Origin: Whalleya microplaca
Lineage: Eukaryota; Ascomycota; Sordariomycetes; Xylariales; Xylariaceae
Direction: 5' to 3'
DNA length: 11,578 nucleotides
NCBI GenBank assembly: GCA_022497155.1
Contig: MU385822.1
Location: 1-11,578, forward strand
Under the pieces are notes generated by a model that saw only the letters and a list, made by a program, of their open reading frames with translations, had not been told where the DNA came from and made no database searches. How positions within the stretch are numbered: position 1 is the first letter of the stretch; each line of letters starts with the position of its first letter. This document shows, one piece after another, positions 1 through 7,585 of this stretch. The position numbers and the translations under genes are program-made.

Positions 1-684
1 TATTATATATTTTAAGCTATTTATATATTAATATAAAATATTAACGAAATAATAATTTATAAAAAGCTATTTATTAATATTAAAAGTTTTATTTCAAAAA
101 TAATAAAGCTAAACCCGGTATATAATATTAAAGTTAATTTATTTTAATATTCCAATATTTATAAATTTTTTTTATAAATAAAATATTTTTTACTTATATT
201 ATATATCGATTAATATATATAGTATATAAGTTATTATATCCAAATAAAGTAATTAAAAATAATTTAGCAGCTTTTTAAATAGTTTCTAGTATATTTTTTT
301 ATATACGAAATACGCCCCGGACTTTTTTTAGAGTTATTTCCCGAACTAATCGCTAAAAAGGTTGTTTTAGAAATAGTAAAGCCGTTATTTTTTAATATTT
401 CCGGATTTTTTATAATATAGCTATTAAAATAGTTAATAAAATAATTATAAAATAACCAGGTAATATTATATTTTTTAATTGTCTTTTATAACGTTTGTTA
501 TAGCGTATAAGGGCTGGTTTATTTAAACGACGTATTTTTTAATTTAAATGTTCCGGTTGTTTTTTTGTTACCGCTATAAATCGGCGTAACGTATTAAAGT
601 AAGATTTCCGGATATATTTAGTCGTAAAACCAACCGAATTTTAATTGATTATTTATTATAAAATTAATTAGCTTATAAATTTCG
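1..684. other. Left flank, AT-rich RIP-altered DNA without an assignable gene
   Basis: The stretch is dominated by A and T, with many TpA steps, short A/T runs and scattered surviving CpG. No frame on either strand reads as a recognisable protein. From about 240 onwards both strands give patchy protein-like reads broken by TAA/TAG. The + strand frame with codons starting at 602 is open for about 19 codons up to a TAA near 659. The opposite strand is similarly patchy between about 250 and 580. This pattern suits an old RIP-mutated repeat into which the LTR element inserted. What the repeat was cannot be read from this sequence. Confidence 0.6.
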
Positions 685-688
685 GACC
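685..688. repeat. Target-site duplication, left copy (GACC)
   Basis: The four bases GACC lie directly before the 5' LTR and occur again directly after the 3' LTR at 7582-7585. A 4-6 bp duplication is what LTR-element integrases usually leave. It supports a single intact insertion without later rearrangement of its ends. Only four bases match, so chance agreement is possible, but the position fits the LTR edges found independently by aligning the two LTRs. Confidence 0.6.
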
Positions 689-917
689 TAGTTACGGAAG
701 GTACGTACCAGGTGCACAAACCACCTGTTATTACGTACTCCCGTATGTTAATCGGTAATAGTACGGCAGAATAGTTACCGCCCGGCGGGGCACCCGGCTT
801 AAGTTTTTTAAGCAATTCCTATAGTCCGAAATAGCTTTTCTCCTTATCTATTTATAAATATACAATTAGTACTTATACTAAAGCCCTACCTCTAATTATA
901 GTAGTCTATATATAAGT
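689..917 (+). repeat. 5' long terminal repeat
   Basis: This 229-bp repeat aligns without gaps to 7353-7581 (constant offset 6664). By eye about 24 positions differ, all of them C/T or G/A, giving roughly 90% identity. The start TAGTTACGG and end near 917 were set by where similarity to the other LTR begins and stops, and by the GACC duplication. The end could be one base later. The termini read TA...GT rather than the usual TG...CA, probably through mutation. Positions 763-838 form a comparatively GC-rich core with a single difference between the LTRs. The LTR holds the palindrome GGTACGTACC (700-709), a CCGCC-C-GGCGG inverted repeat (778-788), and TATTTATAAATA (849-860), a possible TATA-like promoter element. 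U3, R and U5 limits cannot be placed. Confidence 0.9.
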
Positions 918-1079
918 ATAAATAAATTATATCTATTATATAGCTTAAAAAAGCTTAAGTTCCCTAAATACCGATTCGATTAATTAATTAATAAACATTA
1001 TTATAAAAACGCGTTTTAGTATTAATAACTTTAATTGTGTAACCTTTATATACTACCAATAATTGATACGATTAACCCG
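918..1079 (+). other. Leader between 5' LTR and gag, with unreadable primer-binding site
   Basis: This is the untranslated leader where a tRNA primer-binding site is expected directly after the LTR. The sequence there starts ATAAATAAATTATATC. If TGG had been converted to TAA, a tRNA-complementary start could hide here, but no tRNA match can be made from what remains. A short palindromic stretch, AAGCTTAAAAAAGCTT-like, lies around 942-957. Nothing else is recognisable before the gag ATG. Confidence 0.5.
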
Positions 1080-2813
1080 ATGTCGCTTATTAATTAAGAA
1101 CGCGCTTACGTACGTGACACTATTATTTATAATATCTAAAAAATATAGAAAGCTATACCGACTAATTGTTTTAAAGGACCTGAAATAGCCCTTAAAGCCC
1201 AAGCTGTTAAAAAACGTTAATATATCCTAAAGGACTTTAACTAAATAACTTAGACATTACGCGAAAGAAAGGAAAATAATAATATTTTCCCAATTTATTA
1301 AAACTTTAAACGAATAGTTAAGAATAAGAAATTTAACGAAAAAATATACCAACTGATTATTAATATATTACTAGACGACTTAAAAACGCATACTAAATTA
1401 TACGCGGCTAATATATATATAAAAGGAAGGGAGGGCTTTACTTTCCCGTTTAAAGCTTTTATTAAATTAAAAAAAAAAGCTTTCTTTATAGCGGATAAGA
1501 CCCTTACCAAATCGGCGTTTCTTAAAATATACTCGGCCGATCCCGATACTTTCTTTTACGAAATTCGGCTCCGCACCATTATATTTATAGCTTTTTTTTA
1601 GCAGACCTAGATTATAAGCTTTATAGTAAAAAATTACTTACTAAATACGAATACTTTAATCTAATTAGGCCTTTAAATAAGTAAAGCTTAAAATAAAATA
1701 ATTAAAAATTTATAAAAAAAAATTAAATAACGTAATATTTAAATTAATAACTTTAATGTACGTTTAAACGAGGCTAATTAAGCTATAACCGACCTATTAA
1801 CTTAGGGCTTTCAATAAAACGCATTAAAATTTGGTATAAGTAAAAAAAAGACGACAAAAATTAACGTCCCTATTTATTACGGCAAAACTAACCGTAATAC
1901 CGTTACTTTCGAAATATAATATCGCAAGTAAAAAAATCAACTATTTATTAATACCGATTACTTCCCGATTAATCGTATACATATAGCCGCTATTAAATTA
2001 TATATTTAAAGATATACGTTAACGCAATTAAAACCTTACCTTTATTTTACTAACCCGCATTATTTAATTATATTTATAACATTAATAAAATACCTTTAGA
2101 AAAAATAACATAACCCTAATAATATCTGACGGGCAAAAGTTAAATTTGTTAAGCTTTAGATAGAAATATTAAAAAACTTCCAGAAATTCCGGAATAAATT
2201 TATTACGCTAACAAAAAAACGACAGCTATACCGCGACAAATAAAAAAAAAAGTTTTATAGCCGATTTATCTATTATTTATAAACTAAAATAGCTATTTAA
2301 TATTTTAGCCCGTTTTATAACTTTAATTATTATATTACTTATTACGTTAAAATTATATTTACTTTCTAAATAACTAATAAAGTATATAACGTAGCCCGAG
2401 TTATTAAAACCGTTACGATAGCTAAGTTAACGTTTAAGCCCCAAACTTTAAAACTAGCCCGCATAAATAACGAACGCGCTTCCGGAAAAAACCCGCGACC
2501 AGCTTTTAGTTCGAACTTAAATAAATTCGGCAATATAGTAATTACGCCTTCTAACATTCGCACTTACCCTTTTTCCCGAAGTGGCGCTAAACTAGCGAAA
2601 CTTAAAAAACGCTATTTTAACTATTATAACGAAAGATATAATAAAACCAATTACTTATATCCGCTATACCTTAATTAACGCTTTAACTAATTTATAACAA
2701 ATAAAGCTACCCGTATTAACGCTTTTTTTATAAAATTTACTCGACCTAAAAAAGTTATAAAGGTTCCGGCGGAAAATCAGATTAAAAAAAAGCCGGGAAA
2801 CGCGGCACCTTAA
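1080..2813 (+). pseudogene. Gag relic (capsid and nucleocapsid), RIP-inactivated
   Basis: In an intact element Gag forms the virus-like particle and binds the element RNA. A single frame runs from ATG (1080-1082, MSLI) to TAA (2811-2813), about 577 codons, interrupted by many TAA/TAG and one TGA (2127-2129). The stops sit where Gln or Trp codons would become stops by C-to-T or G-to-A change. The middle part (about 1850-2330) is the capsid-like region. The best evidence is a CX2CX4HX4C zinc knuckle at 2613-2654, reading YFNYYNERYNKTNY: all four ligands (Cys, Cys, His, Cys) are now Tyr. From about 2400 to 2670 the frame is open for roughly 90 codons. The ATG is chosen because it is in frame and lies at a normal leader distance. 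The last stop could itself be a mutated CAA. A coherent-looking read in another frame at 1598-1690 was judged chance, since the main frame resumes. Confidence 0.82.
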
Positions 2814-2959
2814 AACAATTAGACTTTATTTTTAGGGCAAAAGTATTATAGGTTAGTTTAGCTAATCTAATAACAGGAGTTTCCCGGGATTTCCTAAACG
2901 CCTATCTAAATAACACCCCTTTTTTATTAAAATATATATTATTAATATATAGCCTTTTA

Positions 2960-3290
2960 TTAAAAATAAAAAATATATTTAATAATATTAAAGCAAATAT
3001 TTATATTATAATAAATAAATCTTTTATAAAAAAAATTAAGTAATATTTATACCCGGAAGTTATTATAAAGTTTATTTTAAAATATATTAAAAAATACGAT
3101 AAAAAAAGTATTTAAGCGATTAATAAAATTTTATAACTAAACTTATAAATAAACAGTCGCATTTTTTGTAATAAGGTTTTTTTTATAATAAATACAAAAT
3201 ATAACTTAATTTTAAAAAAAAGCTAGTTAATAAAAAAAGATATACTAGTAAATTATCGGCGTTAATAGCTAATATATCCCGAAAATATGC
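2960..3290 (+). pseudogene. Pol: retropepsin-like aspartic protease domain
   Basis: The protease would cut the Gag-Pol polyprotein. The expected order for a Ty3/Gypsy protease is visible but worn. A stretch reading IYIIINKSFI (3005-3028) lies where the catalytic Asp loop should be, with Asn codon AAT at 3014-3016 in place of Asp. About 65 codons on, LILKKS-stop-L (3206-3229) corresponds to the conserved ILGxxWL strand: Gly has become Lys and Trp has become TAG. After it come KKDILVNYRR and the YPEN segment up to 3286. The C-terminal motif is convincing. The active-site assignment is an inference from spacing and local hydrophobic pattern. Confidence 0.65.
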
Positions 3291-4089
3291 TATATAATAA
3301 CCCACTAAACTCTTATAACCTTAATATAAAAGATATGGGGAATTTTCTTAAAGATAATTTTTTTTAAATAAACGCCGATCGGCGTAATAAAATATTAAAA
3401 AAAAATAAGAAACAGCAAGCCAATAGCCGGGCTTCCTAGATATAAAAACGCCAAATATAAAAATACAAGCCTACTAAAAAAACGACAGAAGCCGTGCGAT
3501 AATAAGTTCGAAAATTGAAAGAATTACGTTACTGTCTGAAATAATTACTAAAGCCGACAATACTTATTAGCTAGCGGCCGAAAGAAATTCTTTAACAATA
3601 CCCGTAAAAACGTAAACTTAAGCCCATATAACAGAAATCTATAGATCGAAATTTACACCCCGAGTCCCAACCTCCCGATATATCTCCTACCCTATAAAAA
3701 AGGCGCGCTAAAAAAAAAAAAAAAGCGAATAAAAGTACGATATAAAAAGCGCCTATAAATTAAAAAAAAACACAATTAGTTAATATAAATAGCGACTAAT
3801 AAATATAATAGTTATTAATATAAAACCTTTTTTTAAAGTAGCATAAAAAACCTATATATATATAATTATACTATATAAAATCGACCGATTAATATACGAC
3901 AAAAAAAACAAGGCCTTTTTTAAAAAAAAAACGGAAAACTTAAAAAAAAAAGCTTAAAAAGTAGTTCTAAAAAAGTACCGGAATTTATTTCGTACTTTTA
4001 GTAAGGTCGATTTAAATATCCTATTACTTAACCGCGCCTTTAACTATAAAATAAAATAAAAAAAGGGAAAATTAGCTACAAATTTAAGA

Positions 4090-4690
4090 TATAACCCCTT
4101 ATATAAAATGTCGTTAAATAAATTAAAAACAGTTTATAAATACTTTAATAAAAATTTCCGCAAGAGATTTATTATCTCCAATTTAACTTTATAAGCGGCC
4201 CTTATATTATTTGCCCCTAAAGCTAATAGCGGCCTGTAGTTTTATATAAATTATTAAAAACTAAACGCGCTTATAAAAAAAAACAAATATCTTTTACCGC
4301 TTATCGAAAAAACTTTAGCAAAAATTTCTAAAGCTAAAATTTTTACTAAAATCGACGTCCGATAAACTTTTTATCGCATTTGTATATAACCGGAAGACGA
4401 AAACCTTACGACATTTCGAATATAATATAACGCGTATAAATATAAAGTCTTCTTTTTCGGACTTATAAATAAACTTTCGACTTTTTAACGGTATATTAAT
4501 AACGTATTATTTAACTTCCTTAACGATTTTTATAATATATATATAAATAATATTTTAATTTTCTTAAAATCTGTCGAAAAATATCGCATTTACGTATAGA
4601 AAATCTTTTAGCGACTAAAAAACGCGGGTTTTTAGACAGACTTTAAAAAATACAAATTTTACGTTACTTAAATAAAGTTCTTAAGGTATA
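4090..4690 (+). pseudogene. Pol: reverse transcriptase domain
   Basis: The RT domain would copy element RNA into DNA. It is preceded by a KKYRNLFRTFSKVD segment (3970-4011), typical of the protease-RT linker. Recognisable motifs in order are LYKMSLNKL (about 4105), LNALIKKNKYLLPLIEKTL, KIFTKIDVR with the first catalytic Asp intact at 4354-4356, PEDENLTTF, FFFGLIN (4450-4470; the family's LPFGLTN with Pro changed to Phe), and YINN at 4540-4551 where YxDD is required. Both Asp codons of YxDD are now AAT, so two of three catalytic residues are lost. The Q of DVRQAF is a stop (TAA, 4363-4365). Confidence 0.95.
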
Positions 4691-4974
4691 TTATAAATAC
4701 CGATAATATACGCGTTAACTTTACTAAAGTATAAGTAATTTAAAACTAAACTATACCGAAACGTATATAAGAAATACAGTTTTTTTTAAAATTCTATAAT
4801 TTCTACCGAAAGTTTATACCCTAATATAGCAGAATAGTTAAGCCACTTTTCCAGCTAATAAAAACAGGGGTCCGGTAAAACTAAAATAAACATTATAAAA
4901 TTACGTTCTAATAATTAAAGGACGACTTAACTAACGCCCCCTTATTAATGCACTTTAGCTATAACAAAAATATA

Positions 4975-5345
4975 AAGGTAAAAACTAACGCATTTAACGG
5001 AATATTAGTTAACGTACTATCGCAATAAGGAAATAATAATAAATAATACCTATATATGTTTTACTTAAAAACGATATATAACGCGGAATTAAACTATAAT
5101 ATATATAATAAAAAAATACTTATAATAATCTATATTTTATAAGTCTAACAGGCAAAACTTATCGGAATATAAATTACTCTTTTCCTAATTATTACTAATT
5201 ATTATATACTAAAGTATTTCGGGATTAAATAACACCTTAACTTATAATAAATAAGCTGGTCGAAAATGTTAGCGAAATATAACTTTATAATTACTTACTA
5301 ACCAGGAAAAAATAATATAATAGCGGATACTATTTCGCGTAAGCT
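4975..5345 (+). pseudogene. Pol: RNase H domain
   Basis: RNase H would degrade the RNA strand of the RNA-DNA hybrid. TNAFNGILVNVLSQ (4984-5025) matches the family's TDASxxALGAVLSQ: the first catalytic Asp is AAC (Asn) at 4987-4989. NAELNYNIYNKKIL (5080-5121) matches the NYDIYDKELL helix and keeps its Glu at 5086-5088. The domain closes with PGKNNIIADTISRK (about 5302-5343), the PGKxNxxADALSR motif at the RNase H-integrase junction, where the Asp of AD is retained. Several stops interrupt it. Confidence 0.93.
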
Positions 5346-5639
5346 AAAATTACTACGTATTTAAAAAGCGAAAATGCTAAACTAAAAATATAAAACCCTA
5401 TTCCGGTTAGTAACTTTAACCGAGATTTAAAAACTACAAATAAATACTTTATACGTAAGAATAAACCCCCTTTCGGAAATCCTAGTTTTAAATAATACGG
5501 AATTCCCTTTACTAAAAGGTTTAAACGTAATACTTATCGACAAAATACTATAAAAAAACAAAAATAATCCTAACTTTAAAATCTATTATACGAAAATACG
5601 CGATAACCCTTTAGGCCCGTAATAAAATACTAATAGCCT

Positions 5640-6460
5640 TATATTATACGGAATACGGCTAATTATATCTAATAAAAATAAATTATACGCCCGACTTTTA
5701 AAAGAGGTATATAGTTAATTACTTACGGCATACCTAAGGAAAAACAAAACTTAAAAACTTATCGCTATATAATACTAATAGCCGGGGATATTTTAAGACG
5801 TTAATATATTTGTAACTAACTATTTTAAATGCCGCTTTATAAAAATGCCTCGCGATAAGACTTTTAATTTCTTTTACTTATTACCTATTCCGGAAAAGGT
5901 ATAAAATTACGTCGTTATAAACTTTAAAGCGATACTTAAAAATAAAAAAGGACGTAATAACGTTTTCGTTATAATTAACTACTTAAAAAAATAGGCTTAG
6001 TCGATAGCGTATACCCGAAAAGCGATAACGCAAAATACCGCATATATATATTATAACGGGCTTTTCCGCGTTTTTAAAATCCCTAAAAACATTATTAGCA
6101 ATAGTAAACCCCAATTCGTAATAAAATTTACCGATAAACTTTTCCGAATAATAGGTATTAAGTTAAAATTCGCTATATTAAAATATTATAAAACGGTAGG
6201 ACAGGTCGAAATTATAAATATATATATCGACTAAAAGCTGCGGCTATTTATTAATTACTAATAGAATAATTAGTCGAACGTACTATTAGCTATAAATTAT
6301 ACGTAAGCCGCTTTATTATATAAGTTAACCGGCATATCTTTTTATAAAATAGAAATAAATTTTCCGATACCGTTTTATTTCGATTAATAGCGACAGATAG
6401 AAACTAAAAATATAGCAGATTTTCTACCTAAAAAAAGGCTTTTTAAAAAGGAAGCGTAAG
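5640..6460 (+). pseudogene. Pol: integrase (HHCC zinc finger and DD35E core)
   Basis: Integrase would join the element's ends to host DNA. The N-terminal zinc finger keeps exact HX6HX29CX2C spacing, but the ligands at 5710-5712, 5731-5733 and 5821-5823 are Tyr codons; only the last Cys (TGC, 5830-5832) survives. YYWPGM is reduced to Y-stop-stop-PGI. The catalytic core has Asp-to-Asn at 5920-5922 (VINFKAIL) and at 6100-6102 (IISNSKPQF), with Glu intact at 6208-6210 (VGQVEIIN). The residue spacing D-X59-D-X35-E is fully preserved, showing no indel in the core. Downstream (about 6540-6790) the C-terminal integrase region is readable, but I could not find a convincing GPY/F motif. Confidence 0.94.
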
Positions 6461-6843
6461 TTTAAATATAGGAAATATACGGCTATATAGTAATTATATG
6501 TAAAGCTATCGCTAAAGTTTAAAAGCAAATAATATAACAAGCTAATAAACATTATCGGGAGCTAAATTTTAATATAAAAAACCGTATTTTTATTATAAAA
6601 AAGCGTTAGTTATAATAAATAGATTGACTTTTTAATAAACTTAACTTTTTTTTAATATAATAACATTTTAAGATTAAAAAGCGACTATTAAATAATATAT
6701 TTCGGTTAAAAGTTCCTAACATTTAAAAAGCTTTTAATTTATATTATACTAACCGATTATAAAAATATCCAAATAACCCTTTTCCGGAACAAAAATCCGA
6801 AAATCTAAATAGCTAAATTATAAAACCGGATATAAAAAAAAAA

Positions 6844-7008
6844 TAGGTTATAAAAATAGTACTAATATTACAGCTATATTATTACAAGCTTTAATATAAA
6901 GTTAAATAAATCGGATAAAATGCCGATAATAAATAATATCCCGCTCGGAATTTTAAAAACGCTATAGCTAAATTAAACGAGTTTTATATAAATAACCCGG
7001 AAATAGCT
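6844..7008 (+). pseudogene. Pol: C-terminal chromodomain
   Basis: Chromodomains at the end of chromovirus integrases bind methylated histone H3 tails and steer insertion to heterochromatin. This is known for the family and not shown here. The read YYYKLxYKVKxIGxNADN (about 6880-6930), then YPARNFKNAIAKLNEF (6937-6984), follows the chromodomain pattern YLVKWxGYxxxxxTWxPxxNLxxAxxxLxxF. The Trp positions of VKW-IG and of the xEWYP segment are TAA stops. A run of Lys codons just upstream (6826-6843) replaces what is usually an acidic lead-in, in line with GAA/GAG-to-AAA change. Identification rests on order and pattern; the position after integrase supports it. Confidence 0.82.
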
Positions 7009-7137
7009 AATCTTTTTATACGGCTAATATTATAAAAGCAAGCAGTAAAAAAAAATCGGTTCGATTTAAATTACCTTAATAATAACAAACCCGCCTTAAA
7101 GCGACAAATAATAGCCCGAAAACGCAGAAAAGACTAA

Positions 7138-7352
7138 TTAAACGCGTATATATACTATATTATAAGAAAAGATCCCAATAAAATATAAAAAAATCCGTAC
7201 TACTGCCTATTAGAATAAAAGCCCGATAGCGTAATAGTTTGGATAAATACCCGAAACAATCCCTCCTCTTATTAAAAAGCATTTTATACGTAAAAAAGTC
7301 GGGATTTAATCCCCCCTCAGACTTTATACCCCTCCTTTTTTTTCTGGAAAAG
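7138..7352 (+). other. Pol C-terminal tail or 3' untranslated region, with weak polypurine tract
   Basis: The pol frame continues past the TAA at 7135 with only four further stops up to about 7292, all TAA, so the original protein may have ended later than 7137. A terminal position for a polypurine tract, used to prime second-strand synthesis, is expected directly before the 3' LTR. Only CTGGAAAAG (7344-7352) is there, and a pyrimidine run (about 7328-7344) precedes it. The priming site is therefore assigned by position only. Confidence 0.45.
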
Positions 7353-7581
7353 TAGTTACGGAAGGTACGTACCAGATATACAAACCATCTATTACTACGT
7401 ACTCCTGTATGTCAATCGGTAACGGCACGGCAGAATAGTTACCGCCCGGCGGGGCACCCGGCTTAAGTTTTCTAAGCAATTCCTATAGTCCGAAATAGCT
7501 TTCCTCCCTATTTATTTATAAATATATAATTGGTACTTATACTAAAGCCCTACCTTTAGCTATAGTAGTCCATACGTGAGT
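7353..7581 (+). repeat. 3' long terminal repeat
   Basis: This is the gap-free partner of 689-917. It keeps bases that RIP has altered in the 5' copy, for example CATACGTGAGT at its end against TATATATAAGT, and has lost others, for example CAGATATAC against CAGGTGCAC near its start. Neither copy is the less mutated overall. The GGTACGTACC palindrome recurs at 7364-7373. The GC-rich core (about 7427-7502) is preserved and keeps CpA steps that are nearly absent elsewhere. In an intact element this copy would supply the polyadenylation signal, but none can be named here. Confidence 0.9.
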
Positions 7582-7585
7582 GACC
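7582..7585. repeat. Target-site duplication, right copy (GACC)
   Basis: This matches 685-688 and directly follows the 3' LTR. The base before each copy differs (G on the left, T on the right), so the duplication is four bases, unless a fifth base has mutated. Confidence 0.6.

Larger units (their letters stand above)
2792..7137 (+). pseudogene. Pol polyprotein relic (PR-RT-RH-IN-chromodomain), RIP-inactivated
   Basis: Pol supplied protease, reverse transcriptase, RNase H and integrase for copying the element RNA and inserting the DNA copy. About 1,450 codons are traceable. It begins in the -1 frame relative to gag, overlapping the gag end. The protease part is in the frame with codons such as 3206. 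From about 3400-3725 onward everything is in the frame with codons such as 4351, so a small indel lies between. The second frame then stays in register for more than 3 kb with no further shift. Inactivation is almost all by point mutation: dozens of TAA/TAG stops, rare TGA, and Asp-to-Asn, Cys/His-to-Tyr and Gly-to-Lys/Arg changes. The TAA at 7135 is the nominal end, but it may be a mutated Gln codon (see 7138-7352). The domains are listed separately. Confidence 0.9.
689..7581 (+). mobile_element. Ty3/Gypsy chromovirus LTR retrotransposon, full length, RIP-inactivated
   Basis: This is a 6.9-kb element with two 229-bp LTRs, flanking GACC duplications, a gag relic and a pol relic. Pol runs protease, reverse transcriptase, RNase H, integrase, chromodomain. 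That order is diagnostic of Ty3/Gypsy, and the terminal chromodomain marks the chromovirus branch common in fungi. All coding parts are on the + strand. Every diagnostic motif is recognisable but damaged by C-to-T or G-to-A changes: YxDD reads YINN, two of the three integrase acidic residues are Asn, and the zinc ligands are mostly Tyr. It therefore cannot mobilise itself. The family name is not recognised. Confidence 0.93.

Noticed and set aside
618..815. Open frame of 65 codons on the - strand
   Set aside because: It runs antisense across the 5' LTR and adjacent flank, and is open only because the LTR core escaped RIP. The same LTR region recurs at the 3' end; no protein family is recognised.
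1298..1510. Open frame of 70 codons on the - strand
   Set aside because: Antisense shadow of the gag relic; needs a non-ATG start and has no recognisable domain.
1592..1690. Apparent frameshift in gag at the run of eight T (1592-1599)
   Set aside because: Another frame reads well for about 30 codons, but the original frame also continues, with stops explained by Gln/Trp codons, and is clearly used downstream. No frameshift is needed.
2366..2563. Open frame of 65 codons on the - strand
   Set aside because: Antisense shadow of the part of gag that is open on the + strand just before the zinc knuckle.
689..7581. Endogenous retrovirus or plant/animal virus relic
   Set aside because: No envelope-like region lies between integrase and the 3' LTR. 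The chromodomain and RIP pattern point to a fungal Ty3/Gypsy retrotransposon.
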